A stretch of 47,050 bases of DNA. Source: Cyanobacteria bacterium SZAS LIN-3 (GTDB taxonomy: Bacteria > Cyanobacteriota > Vampirovibrionia > Obscuribacterales > Obscuribacteraceae). Below, in pieces: positions 35,679-44,392 of this stretch; the first letter of the stretch is position 1, and every line of letters starts with the position of its first letter. The position numbers were made by a program, and so were the translations under genes. The stretch is from the NCBI GenBank assembly GCA_018266215.1, contig JAFEAV010000051.1:1-47050 (forward strand), written 5' to 3'. The notes beneath the pieces were generated by a model. The model had not been told where the DNA came from, did no database searches, and worked only from the letters and a program-made list of their open reading frames with translations.

Positions 35679-37211
35679 ATGTTCAAAGTGTCGCGCCCTT
35701 TTGCCCTGCTCCTGGCGGCTATTTCCGCAGGTGTGCTGACGGTGAAGTCAGCGGCTCCTTCCCTGGCGGCAGATCAGTTCTTTTTCATCAAGCCCTATTT
35801 GCAACTGGGCTTCGAAGCAAAGAAAGATTCGCCAGGCATGGATATCGTCTGGTTTAGCGAAGAAGCCAAACATAAATGGCAGCTGCGCTATACGACGGCG
35901 AAGACAAAAGAAGGCAAAGAAAGCGTTGCCGAAACCATCACCGAGCGCATGATATCGCTGCCCGGATTTGTCGCACCCTATTACAAAGTCACCGCCCACA
36001 TAGCCAAACTGCCCGCGGGCCAGACCTTCAACTACAAAGTTTTCCGCGACGAAAAAGAAGTCTTCGCCGCCACCGGCAAAGCCCGCAAAGAATCGGGCCA
36101 GGCCTGTCGCATAGCCATTTTTGGCGACTGCGGCATCAATGGCGAAGGGCAAAAAAAACTGGCCAAACACATCGCCAAATCAGACCCGGATCTGATCGTC
36201 ATCCCCGGTGACATCGCTTACCAGTTTGGTCGTTTTTCCGAATATGTAAGCAACTTCTTCCCGGTCTACAACCTCGATCCGGCCAAAGTGCTGGACCCGG
36301 TCAGCGGCAAGACCAGCACCGTATCCAGTGCCACCGCCGAAGCCAACGGCGACGGCTATCCGCTCATGCGCTCCATCCTGACGGCAGGTGTCATAGGCAA
36401 TCACGACATCGCGCTTTCGGGCATGACCGGCACAAATTTGAATAAATTCCCCGACGCCCTCGGCTACTTCATCTTCTGGAACCAGCCTTTGAACGGCTTT
36501 GGCGACAGCAAAGAACTGCAGGGCAAAAGCTTGCCCTATCTGGCCGGTGATCCCAATCGCCAGGAACTCTTCAAGAAGTCAGCCGGAGACGCCTTCCCCC
36601 GTGGCGCAAACTATTCCTTCGACTATGGCGACGTGCATTTCACAGCCCTCGACGGCAACTACTATATGGATTGGACCAATCCAAAACTCCGCACCTGGTT
36701 AGCCGAAGATCTCAAAGGCGCACAGTCAAAAACCTGGCGCATACTGGTTATGCACCATCCGCCGTTTTTGATCGGAGCCGCCCACGAAACAGAACAGCGC
36801 ATGCGACTGATTACCGACATCGCCGAAAAATACAAAGTCGACATGATGATTGCCGGCCACGCACACTGCTATGAGCGCAGCTATCCCTTCACCTTTGCAC
36901 CCAAAGACGGCGCCAAGACTCTGACAATGCCGACGGAAGAGCTCGTTGCCGGTAACTTCACTCTGGATAAAGATTATGACGGCGTGAAAAAGACCAAACC
37001 CAAAGGCATCATATACGTCGTCTCCGGAGCAGGCGGGGCCAGACTCTATCCGATCAACCAGCAAGCGATAACCGCTCCGGGCAGCTACATGTGCAAATGG
37101 GATTGCAGCACGCACTCATTCTCATCGCTGGACGTCGACGGCAAATCCATCACCTTCCGCCAGATAACCGAAGACGGCAAAGAACTCGACAAATTTGTCA
37201 TCACAAAATAA
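35679..37211 (+). CDS. Secreted purple-acid-phosphatase-like metallophosphoesterase
   Basis: A 510-residue exported phosphoesterase. A Sec signal peptide (MFKVSRPFALLLAAISAGVL...APSLA-A) leads to a fibronectin-like N-terminal domain (~35-130) as in purple acid phosphatases. The metal motifs follow: FGDCG, PGDIAYQFG, GNHD, HHPPFLI and GHAHCYERSYP. FGDCG replaces the usual GDxG/GDTG and keeps the metal Asp. The probable role is phosphate scavenging in the periplasm. The start ATG at 35679 was chosen because the longer frame would begin inside the tRNA. A five-base gap separates it from the convergent zinc-ribbon gene. Confidence 0.9.
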   Translation: MFKVSRPFALLLAAISAGVLTVKSAAPSLAADQFFFIKPYLQLGFEAKKDSPGMDIVWFSEEAKHKWQLRYTTAKTKEGKESVAETITERMISLPGFVAPYYKVTAHIAKLPAGQTFNYKVFRDEKEVFAATGKARKESGQACRIAIFGDCGINGEGQKKLAKHIAKSDPDLIVIPGDIAYQFGRFSEYVSNFFPVYNLDPAKVLDPVSGKTSTVSSATAEANGDGYPLMRSILTAGVIGNHDIALSGMTGTNLNKFPDALGYFIFWNQPLNGFGDSKELQGKSLPYLAGDPNRQELFKKSAGDAFPRGANYSFDYGDVHFTALDGNYYMDWTNPKLRTWLAEDLKGAQSKTWRILVMHHPPFLIGAAHETEQRMRLITDIAEKYKVDMMIAGHAHCYERSYPFTFAPKDGAKTLTMPTEELVAGNFTLDKDYDGVKKTKPKGIIYVVSGAGGARLYPINQQAITAPGSYMCKWDCSTHSFSSLDVDGKSITFRQITEDGKELDKFVITK

Positions 37212-37216
37212 AGCCG

Positions 37217-37852
37217 CTACTTAGCAGCTGAGCTGTTGGCCGGTTCGATCACATTTTCAATCAAGTACGCGGCTAGAGTGGCTGCGTCGGAGTTGAACAT
37301 GTCTTCTTTGAATTGTTCAATGGCATCCTCCACCGACATATTGAAGACTCGCTCCACAAGCATCTTCGGCCCCGCAGCCAGGATTGCCGGGTGACTGTAC
37401 TGGCAGAGCAAAAACTCCATAGCCGGGGGGAAAAGCACAAACGATGACGGATAATCCCAGGAAAAATTGCGCAGGGCGTCTTCGCTGGTCTCAACAAAAG
37501 CCAGACCGATAGAAGTCTTACCATCCTCGGCCGGGGACGACTGAGGCAGCAATGCAATCAAGCGCTCGATCTTCATTTCGGCACAGATATCTTCAATGCC
37601 CTCGATTTCCTTAGCGGAGAAGCTGCCCTCGGTCGCGGCGGCCCACCAGTTTTTCTCCACGATCGCCCGGGTATTGATGGGCAGCAGTGTGGACGTCGCC
37701 AGCTGGTCGGCATGCAAAACCGTAAAGGCCTGCTCAAAAATATCATCACAACGGCTGGTATCTTCAATCAGCGTATAACCGGCCCGGCGCTTGCACTGCG
37801 GGCAGGGCATATAGCTGGGTTCAATGTACACATCGCAACTGGCGCACTTCAT
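37217..37852 (-). CDS. Zinc-ribbon protein of unknown function
   Basis: 211 residues. The N-terminus has C3-x2-C6 and C17-x2-C20 (KCASC...PCPQCKRR), a zinc ribbon. The rest is a mixed alpha/beta region without a family I recognise; its start (CDDIFEQAFTVLHADQLA) and later IGLAFVETSEDALR look folded. No membrane segment. The ATG at 37852 has no strong ribosome site (TTGCAAAG). It is monocistronic, convergent with the phosphoesterase and divergent from the TMEM14 gene. Confidence 0.75.
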   Translation of the reverse strand: MKCASCDVYIEPSYMPCPQCKRRAGYTLIEDTSRCDDIFEQAFTVLHADQLATSTLLPINTRAIVEKNWWAAATEGSFSAKEIEGIEDICAEMKIERLIALLPQSSPAEDGKTSIGLAFVETSEDALRNFSWDYPSSFVLFPPAMEFLLCQYSHPAILAAGPKMLVERVFNMSVEDAIEQFKEDMFNSDAATLAAYLIENVIEPANSSAAK

Positions 37853-37969
37853 CTTTGCAACATCCTAATACCTAATTAATGCCAACTCTCGTCGTACTAT
37901 CACATCCACGATAGTTATAGAGCCTACAGTATTATCTTGTCAGTGTAGAAGGTGTTTTGCAGGTGAAAA

Positions 37970-38311
37970 ATGGTCGAAATAGCTAAAATGTTTGTCCTGG
38001 GTCTGGCGGTCATAAGCCTGCTTGGCGGCATCATGGGTTTTGTCAAAGCCCAGTCCAGAGCCTCGCTCATTGCCGGCTCCATCAGCGCCGCCCTGCTTGG
38101 TGTTTGCTATTTCGTAACCTTGAGCCAGCCAAACTTCGGCCTGATTGGCGCGGCGATCGTAGCAACGCTTCTGGAAGTACACTTTGTCCGCAGTTATATG
38201 AAGAAGAAAAAGCCGATGCCGGCCATCCCCATGATCGTTTGTTCCGCTCTGACCGAAGTCGTAGCACTGATTGCGGTGGCACTGGAAATTCAAAGAACCG
38301 GGCATCTCTAA
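37970..38311 (+). CDS. TMEM14-family small membrane protein
   Basis: 113 residues with four hydrophobic helices and the small-residue patterns of the TMEM14 family (SLLGGIMGFVKAQSRASLIA..ISAALL and PMPAIPMIVCSALTEVVALI). Cyanobacterial and plastid members include the FAX fatty-acid exporters. The function of bacterial ones is mostly untested. AGGTG lies four bases before the ATG. It precedes the histidine kinase gene by 28 bp on the same strand and may be cotranscribed. Confidence 0.85.
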   Translation: MVEIAKMFVLGLAVISLLGGIMGFVKAQSRASLIAGSISAALLGVCYFVTLSQPNFGLIGAAIVATLLEVHFVRSYMKKKKPMPAIPMIVCSALTEVVALIAVALEIQRTGHL

Positions 38312-38339
38312 GACCTCACCCCTTAACAGGTAGCAGAGA

Positions 38340-40148
38340 GTGCCGTTCAAACTGTCTCTTGCACAAAAAGGTTTTCTGCTCGTTGCTGTACCGCTGGCTT
38401 TTGAACTGGCCTGTGTCGGCATGCTCTTTGGTGTCTGGCAGGAATCTCGCAATCAAGCGGCAAGACAGATGCACGACCGCGAAATCGTGGCCGTGGTCAA
38501 TCACATCCTGCAATTGACAATGAACACCGCCACCACCGCGCTGTTCACAAATGTATTTAACGACGCGCATCTGCACGAAGAAAAGGAAAGTATAAAGAAA
38601 GAACTCCAGGCCAGTTTCGTGCAGCTGAGGGAGATGGTCAAAGACGATCCGGTACAGCGCAAGCTGACCGATCGCGCCTCGACGCACCTGCAAAAGCTGA
38701 TCACCGCCTCTATGGGCTTCAACCTGATGAACGAGCTGTCGGCGCAGGAAAAAATGGGCACTCTACTCAAACTGAACGCCGAAATCCACACCTTTAACGA
38801 TACGATGTCCGAACTGCTGCGGGCCCAGGCCAAAGACGAAAAAGCCTGGATCGACGCCCAACAGGCCTCCCAGCAAACAATCAATATCATCTTGCTCACC
38901 CTCATCATCTCCAGCATTTCGCTGGCGGTTGGCCTGGCCTTCTATTTCAACAGTCAGGCAGCGCGCAGATTGGGAGTGGTGATGAGCAGCATATCCAGCC
39001 TGTCTCAGGGCAAATACGGCAGCCTGCCCCTGGCCGGGGACGACGAATTTGCCCGGCTCGACCGAGACATACACGGACTGGCGGCGCAGCTTCTCAACGC
39101 CACGCACAAAGAACGCGCCGTGCTGGAAAACGCCCAGGACGTGATTTTTTCCATCGACACCAGAGGGCAATTCACCGCCGTCAATCCCGCCGCAGAGCGG
39201 GTCTGGGGCTACCCACAGGCAAAGTTGCTGGGCATGACCATAAGCGATCTTCTAACCCAGGAGAAGGGTCGCGAAGTGATCCAACAACTGCGTGACACCG
39301 CCGCCAATCAAAAACCTTGCGTGCTTGAAGTAGTAACCGTGGCCGCCGATAAACGGCTAATAGAACAAACCTGGTCGGTCACCTGGTCAAAGCTGGAACA
39401 GACCCTCTTTTGCGTAGCCCACGACATCAGTGAGCGCAAACGCATAGAAAAAATGAAACAGGAATTTGTCGCCATGATCACCCACGATCTGCGCACACCC
39501 TTGGCCTCCATCAAGGCCGTTCTTGAAGTCCTGGCGGCCCAGGACAGCGGACTCAATCCCGAATGGCGCGAGCGGGTGAACCGGTCGGCGGAGAGTTCGG
39601 CCCGTCTGATTTCACTGATAAACGATCTGCTCGACCTTGAAAAAATGCAGGCCGGCAAATTGGAAATCGAGCCGGATATCTGCATCGTCGACGACCTGAT
39701 TGCAAGCTCAATAGCCGCGGTTGCAAGCTTTGCCGAGGGACGCAATATCACCGTAGACTACAAAAACACAGGCCTGATGGTGGAAGCCGACGAGCGCCGC
39801 GTCGTGCAGGTGATCGTCAACTTGCTCTCCAATGCCATCAAATTTTCGCCCCAATCTTCCCAGGTAAAAGTAAGCAGCACCAGAAGCGCAGACATGGTTG
39901 AGGTGCGCGTCTCCGACCAGGGACGCGGCATTCCCCAGGACAAACTCAAGGACGTTTTTAGCCGCTTCACCCAGGTCTCAGACGGTGGGAGCAAAGACAA
40001 AACTCAGAGTCGCGAGAGCCAGGGCACAGGACTTGGTCTGGCTATTTGCCAGGAAATAATCTCGGCCCATGGCGGTCAAATAGGCGTGGAAAGCCAGGAA
40101 AATGCAGGCAGTACTTTCTGGTTCAAGCTGCCGGCGGCGGACACTTAG
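38340..40148 (+). CDS. PAS-containing membrane sensor histidine kinase
   Basis: 602 residues: a membrane helix (~10-32), a helical extracytoplasmic sensor domain (~35-180, CHASE3-like four-helix bundle), a second helix (~181-204), a HAMP-like linker (~205-255), a PAS domain (~260-365), an H box with H382 (FVAMITHDLRTPLASIK) and an ATPase domain (NLLSNAIKFSPQ, VSDQGRGIP, GTGLGLAICQEI). This is a classic OmpR-partner kinase. The nearby OmpR-type regulator (41215-41886) is its most likely partner although it is on the other strand. The start is GTG at 38340. Confidence 0.94.
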   Translation: MPFKLSLAQKGFLLVAVPLAFELACVGMLFGVWQESRNQAARQMHDREIVAVVNHILQLTMNTATTALFTNVFNDAHLHEEKESIKKELQASFVQLREMVKDDPVQRKLTDRASTHLQKLITASMGFNLMNELSAQEKMGTLLKLNAEIHTFNDTMSELLRAQAKDEKAWIDAQQASQQTINIILLTLIISSISLAVGLAFYFNSQAARRLGVVMSSISSLSQGKYGSLPLAGDDEFARLDRDIHGLAAQLLNATHKERAVLENAQDVIFSIDTRGQFTAVNPAAERVWGYPQAKLLGMTISDLLTQEKGREVIQQLRDTAANQKPCVLEVVTVAADKRLIEQTWSVTWSKLEQTLFCVAHDISERKRIEKMKQEFVAMITHDLRTPLASIKAVLEVLAAQDSGLNPEWRERVNRSAESSARLISLINDLLDLEKMQAGKLEIEPDICIVDDLIASSIAAVASFAEGRNITVDYKNTGLMVEADERRVVQVIVNLLSNAIKFSPQSSQVKVSSTRSADMVEVRVSDQGRGIPQDKLKDVFSRFTQVSDGGSKDKTQSRESQGTGLGLAICQEIISAHGGQIGVESQENAGSTFWFKLPAADT

Positions 40149-40215
40149 ACCGATACTAACAAACACTTAGAACATTTTTGCAGTATGCTGGAATGAGTCG
40201 CAGTAGGAGCGGTAC

Positions 40216-40563
40216 ATGCCCAGAAGTCGCAGAGTGCCTGAGAACTCCATCATCGAATATAAAGAGTTGAAGGCGGCGGCTGGTGGCTCTGGATCCGGCG
40301 GTGGAGGTCATGGTTCCGGCTCTGGACGAGTAAAATTTTTTAGAATAAGCCCGCCTCCTCCTGCGGAGGATTCCACCAGTCCAGCTCCGCCTAAATTTGG
40401 AATTCCTGAACATGCCCACCGACAAGCATATCGCCTGGGTCTCATCATGGCTTTCGGACTCTGCATGGTCCTTCTCAACTCTTTTTACAACTACATGCAC
40501 CCATTATCTTTGCTCATAGTATTGCCGGTCATGCTGTATTTCCTGCGGACTCTCTGGAAGTGA
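40216..40563 (+). CDS. Small membrane protein with Gly-rich N-terminus
   Basis: 115 residues, unrecognised. A charged start is followed by a Gly/Ser-rich run (~22-37) and a Pro-rich stretch (~47-60), then two membrane helices (~75-92 and ~96-111) at the C-terminus. A good AGGAG lies six bases before the ATG, which supports a real gene. Its last 35 bp overlap the end of the convergent peptidase-like gene. Confidence 0.7.
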   Translation: MPRSRRVPENSIIEYKELKAAAGGSGSGGGGHGSGSGRVKFFRISPPPPAEDSTSPAPPKFGIPEHAHRQAYRLGLIMAFGLCMVLLNSFYNYMHPLSLLIVLPVMLYFLRTLWK

Positions 40564-41182
40564 CGCCGAAAGCGGCCCGTAACCCAGGCGTCCCCAACCG
40601 ACAACCAGTGACTTTGGAGCCAAGGCGCAACAGTCGGATATAAGGATAGTAGTCAAACATTTGATGAATTTCCACATCGGTCCAGATACCATCCATCCAA
40701 TTGTTGGTATACACCCGCGTCCCCTGGCCCATAATGCCGCAATGCGCGCTTGTGCCGCCATTGAGCTTACTTGGCGGCTCCATAAAGGCGAGCAAAATAT
40801 CTCCGGGCTGACAGTCTTTCAACAAGGCACCATTGTCAATTGCCTGCCCTTCGCCATTTCTGACAATCCTCTCCCTTGCTCCTGTGCGTGAACGGAGAAG
40901 CTGCCTCCGCATTGCGGTGACAAGAGCACTACTCACGTCGGAAATACCAGCTTTCTTGAGTACATTGCAGAGAGCCGCAGCACAACCAAGTTTGCCATTG
41001 GCAAGGCCATACCCTTTCCACATTTCTTTGCCAACCGATACCTTGGCGGACTCATACACCCGAACACCCGGCTCAGACAACTTACGGGGTTCTGCCGCTT
41101 CTGCAAAACAGTTACTCTGAATCACACAGAGAACAACACACGCAAAAGCGAAAAGCACCTTTCGCACAAAAGTAGTCTCCAT
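40529..41182 (-). CDS. Exported NlpC/P60-like (papain-fold) peptidase or amidase, tentative
   Basis: 217 residues from the ATG at 41182, which has GGAG six to seven bases upstream. A signal peptide (TTFVRKVLFAFACVVLCVIQ...) is followed by a domain with the pattern of cell-wall cysteine peptidases: KLGCAAALCNVLKKAGI (possible nucleophile Cys at the start of a helix), DCQPGDILLAF, and SAHCGIMGQGTRVYTNN (His in the strand pair). Spacing agrees with NlpC/P60 or amidase_6-like enzymes, but I cannot decide the subfamily. It follows the OmpR-type regulator by 32 bp, which suggests control of wall hydrolysis by that regulator. Confidence 0.65.
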   Translation of the reverse strand: METTFVRKVLFAFACVVLCVIQSNCFAEAAEPRKLSEPGVRVYESAKVSVGKEMWKGYGLANGKLGCAAALCNVLKKAGISDVSSALVTAMRRQLLRSRTGARERIVRNGEGQAIDNGALLKDCQPGDILLAFMEPPSKLNGGTSAHCGIMGQGTRVYTNNWMDGIWTDVEIHQMFDYYPYIRLLRLGSKVTGCRLGTPGLRAAFGVTSRESAGNTA

Positions 41183-41214
41183 CGATTTCTCCGAGACAGC
41201 CAAAAGCGCTTGAG

Positions 41215-41886
41215 TTAACCCCTGAGTCGATACCCAATTCTTGGGACGGTCTCAATCACCGACTCGCCGTCGGGACCGTCTATTTTTTTGCGCAGTCTCT
41301 TAATGCAAGTCCTGATGGCCATTTCCGAGGACTCAGAGTCTGACTTCCAGACATGCTGGAAGAGAGTCTCGGGAGTCAAAACGGCATCGGGATTGCGCAT
41401 AAAAAATTCCAGCAGGGCAAATTCCTTTGGCAAAAGCGAAATGGTCTTGCCGTCTTTGACGACGCTAAACTTACTCGGCGTAAGCAAGATGCCGTTCGAT
41501 TGCAGCACCTCTTCTTCCACGTGGTGACCACGTCTGAGCAGGGCCCTGACACGTGAGCTGAGCTCCTTCATATGAAAGGGCTTGGTCAAATAGTCGTCGG
41601 CACCGGCACCAAATCCGGTTAGTTTCTCCTCGATCTGGCTGCGACCGGTGAGCATCAGGATAGGCGTGGCGCCGCGCTTGCCGCGATAATTGAGACAGAT
41701 GTCGACGCCTTCTTTACCCGGCAAATTCCAGTCGACGATGGCCAGGTCATAGTCTGTGGCCAGGAGCATCTCGTAGCCTTCCTGCCCATCATGCGATACG
41801 GATACCACATGTTGCTCGCCCCGCAGCCAGACAGCAATCATCTGCGCCAGTTCTAAATCATCTTCAATCAGTAACAGCTTTGCCAT
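41215..41886 (-). CDS. OmpR/PhoB-family response regulator
   Basis: 223 residues. The receiver domain (1-118) has the acidic pair D9-D10, phospho-acceptor D52 (AIVDWNLPG) and the Lys in YLTKPFH. The C-terminal winged helix (~130-222) has LLPKEFALLEFFMRNPDAVL and the recognition-helix stretch AIRTCIKRLRKKIDG, ending in VPRIGYRL. It sits 18 bp after the aminotransferase gene and 32 bp before the peptidase-like gene. Its cognate kinase is probably the PAS kinase nearby. Confidence 0.95.
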   Translation of the reverse strand: MAKLLLIEDDLELAQMIAVWLRGEQHVVSVSHDGQEGYEMLLATDYDLAIVDWNLPGKEGVDICLNYRGKRGATPILMLTGRSQIEEKLTGFGAGADDYLTKPFHMKELSSRVRALLRRGHHVEEEVLQSNGILLTPSKFSVVKDGKTISLLPKEFALLEFFMRNPDAVLTPETLFQHVWKSDSESSEMAIRTCIKRLRKKIDGPDGESVIETVPRIGYRLRG

Positions 41887-41904
41887 AGATAACTCTCAGC
41901 GATT

Positions 41905-43089
41905 TTATTTTTTGTCACTCTTTAGCTTCAACAATCTCTCGCGCGCGGCCTTGAGCGTCTCATCGCGGCGGCTGAAGCAGAAGCGCACGTAGCGGTGCTT
42001 AAGCTTGTTATCAGCGCCGAAGAAACTGCCACCGGGCACAACAGCTACACCTATATCTTTAACCAGATATTTGGTGAAAGCCAGATCCGATTCAAATCCG
42101 CGGTCGCCGATGTCGCAGAACATGTAATAGGCCCCTTCGGGCTTGTAATAGGAAATGCCCACGGTATCAAGGATTTCCATCATCGTGTCGCGCCGTGCAC
42201 TGTATTCTTCGGACAGCTCTTTGTAATACTTGTCGCCCATGTTAACGGCAGTCACACCGGCTCGCTGCAATGGTGCCGGCGCGCCCACGGTCAAAAAGTC
42301 ATGCACTTTGCGAATGGGCAATGTGAATTCCGGCCGTGCCACAGCCCAGCCCACGCGCCAGCCGGTGACACTGTAAGTCTTGGAGAGACTGTTTATGGTG
42401 ACGGTCAGATCTTCCATGCCGGGAAGAGTGGCCATAGCGACGTGCTTGTTGTTGTCGTAGAGAATGTGTTCGTAAATCTCATCGGTGAAGCAGAGCACGC
42501 CCCACTTCTGGCAGAGCTTAGCCACAGCTTCCAGCTCGTGTTTGGCGAACACTTTGCCGGTCGGATTGTGCGGCGTATTGATGATGATTGCCCGTGTCTT
42601 TTCGTTAAACGCGGCCGCCAGTTCTTCCTCGACAAAGCTCCAGTTAGGCGGATAGAGTTTGACGTACCGCGGCGTAGCGCCGGACAAAATCGAGTCGGGG
42701 CCGTAGTTTTCATAGAAGGGCTCGAAAACGATTACTTCTTCACCAGCATCAACGAGAGCGATCATTGTCGCCACCATGGCTTCGGTAGCGCCGCAGGTGA
42801 CGGTGATTTCGGTCTCGGGATCAACGGTCAAATTGAGAAACTTTTTGCTCTTATCGGCGATGGCCTGACGCAGCGGCTTATCGCCCCAGGTAATGGCGTA
42901 CTGATTGATGTCGTCAAAAACAGCCTTGGTGACGGCTTCTTTCAACTCAGCAGGACAGGGGAAATCCGGCAGTCCCTGGGCCAAATTGACGGCCTTGTGC
43001 TGAGCGGCCAGGCGCGACATCTCGCGGATGACTGACTCTTGAAACTGACTGGCCTTGTTGGAAGCGGTCTTTAGAACTTTTGACGTCAT
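41905..43089 (-). CDS. Class I/II PLP aminotransferase (methionine/kynurenine type)
   Basis: 394 residues of fold-type I, similar in motifs to YbdL/kynurenine-type aminotransferases: NLAQGLPDFPCP, the NxxHNPTGK stretch NTPHNPTGKVF, DEIYEHILYD, the PLP lysine K237 in NSLSKTYSVTGWRVGWA, and the C-terminal VRFCFSRRDETL with the carboxylate-binding Arg. The probable substrate is a hydrophobic or sulfur amino acid paired with a keto acid. Cytoplasmic. The ATG at 43089 has AGCGAGTG upstream. It heads the operon with the response regulator and the peptidase-like gene. Confidence 0.93.
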   Translation of the reverse strand: MTSKVLKTASNKASQFQESVIREMSRLAAQHKAVNLAQGLPDFPCPAELKEAVTKAVFDDINQYAITWGDKPLRQAIADKSKKFLNLTVDPETEITVTCGATEAMVATMIALVDAGEEVIVFEPFYENYGPDSILSGATPRYVKLYPPNWSFVEEELAAAFNEKTRAIIINTPHNPTGKVFAKHELEAVAKLCQKWGVLCFTDEIYEHILYDNNKHVAMATLPGMEDLTVTINSLSKTYSVTGWRVGWAVARPEFTLPIRKVHDFLTVGAPAPLQRAGVTAVNMGDKYYKELSEEYSARRDTMMEILDTVGISYYKPEGAYYMFCDIGDRGFESDLAFTKYLVKDIGVAVVPGGSFFGADNKLKHRYVRFCFSRRDETLKAARERLLKLKSDKK

Positions 43090-43204
43090 TGACTTTCACT
43101 CGCTTAAATTGCAGCGCAGGCAAACACCCACCTAGATTACGACTGACAATGATACCGAAGAAAGCCCTTCCTGACCTTAGTTGACCGGCCTCGGCTCCAA
43201 AATC

Positions 43205-44392
43205 CTATCTGCTCGGGGTTTTGAGGGTGGTCCCGGGGAAATAGAAGCTGAGTATCTCTTTGTATCCTCGACCGGCCCGGGCCTGGCCGTCGGCTCCCCA
43301 CTGGCAGAGGCCTACACCGTGTCCACAGCCGCGGGAGACAAACTTGATTACGTCGGGCGCCAGCTCAATGCTGTATCTGGTGGAAGGCACAAAGCCCCAG
43401 CCAAAACTCTTGCCCAGGAGCAACCAGAACTGATAACCGTCCATCGATGATTTGTGCCCGGCCTTAGTCACCGACACCTGACTCGGTCGGCCGAGGCGCT
43501 CGACTTCCACCCGGGGAAGAACACAACCGGCTTTCTTCAAAAACTCGGCCGCACCTATCTCCTTAACCAGGTCCTTGTAAAAGGGTGAGCCCTTGCAATA
43601 ATTGCAAGTGATTTCCTTCAAATAAGGATAGCGTCCTTCTTGCACCTGGCCGCCAAAGATATCGGGCCGGGCGGTTGTGCCACCACAGGTGGAGCAGAAG
43701 AAAACATCAATCGGTCGGCCAGCATAAAATAGTTCCTGACCAAAAACACTATCGACAGCCGCTTTGACGTCCGCTCTTTCGCTGGTAGCACCAAGGTAGG
43801 ACTGTTCTTCGGTGCTGTCGGGAATCGGTTTACCGCGATAGCTGCGCTCAAGCAATGTGGTGGAGAGAACGGCCTGCGCCTTGAGAGCTTCCGGTCGAAA
43901 AGACGGCAGCGACTCACTTCCCACACAGCTGGTTATATATGAGCGCGTATCGACATCGTTGATAATCAGGAGCTTGTTGCCCGCTCCTCGCGTTATCGTT
44001 ACAGTGCCGCGATAGGAGCGTGGCTTCCTGTAATCGCCAGGATCAGGAATCTGAATTGTTGATTTGACCGGAGCCAGCACAATTCTTGGCGCACCGGAGA
44101 TTAACGGTTTACTGCGCGAATACAGGGTCGGGCGACTGATGCAGAGGCCATCGCCGGCAAGTTCAATTGAATAGCGCCCCTCACCCAGACCAAGAACGCA
44201 GGGTTCGAGAATCTGCACCGGCCCCAGCAAACCCATCGCCTCAGAAGTGCCCGTGGCAACCTTGCGACTGGAAAACAATTCCACTTTCACCCGTGACGGC
44301 AGTGCCTGCGCTGCGCCGCTCTGCACAATCAGCAAGAAAGACAGAGTCAACAGCGCCGCAAAAAATCGAGCCGTACTGCGCATTACGGCCAT
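43205..44392 (-). CDS. SpoIID/LytB-domain protein
   Basis: 395 residues with a signal peptide (FFAALLTLSFLLIVQSGAAQA) and a SpoIID domain (~130-390). Signatures are YITSCVGSESLPSFRPEALKAQAVLSTTLL, DVFFCSTCGGTTARP and the C-terminal SRGCGHGVGLCQWGA. Characterised SpoIID cuts glycan strands, and LytB modifies an amidase, in peptidoglycan remodelling. It starts at ATG 44392, or at 44383 where TAATG fuses the preceding stop with a start. Either way it overlaps the PBP gene end and is translationally coupled, so the two probably work together on the wall. Extra Cys residues (C in CNYC) suggest a small metal or disulfide site. Confidence 0.93.
   Translation of the reverse strand: MAVMRSTARFFAALLTLSFLLIVQSGAAQALPSRVKVELFSSRKVATGTSEAMGLLGPVQILEPCVLGLGEGRYSIELAGDGLCISRPTLYSRSKPLISGAPRIVLAPVKSTIQIPDPGDYRKPRSYRGTVTITRGAGNKLLIINDVDTRSYITSCVGSESLPSFRPEALKAQAVLSTTLLERSYRGKPIPDSTEEQSYLGATSERADVKAAVDSVFGQELFYAGRPIDVFFCSTCGGTTARPDIFGGQVQEGRYPYLKEITCNYCKGSPFYKDLVKEIGAAEFLKKAGCVLPRVEVERLGRPSQVSVTKAGHKSSMDGYQFWLLLGKSFGWGFVPSTRYSIELAPDVIKFVSRGCGHGVGLCQWGADGQARAGRGYKEILSFYFPGTTLKTPSR

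Noticed and set aside
41995..43035. 346-codon open frame on the plus strand
   Set aside because: Antisense to the clearly recognised aminotransferase gene and without family features.
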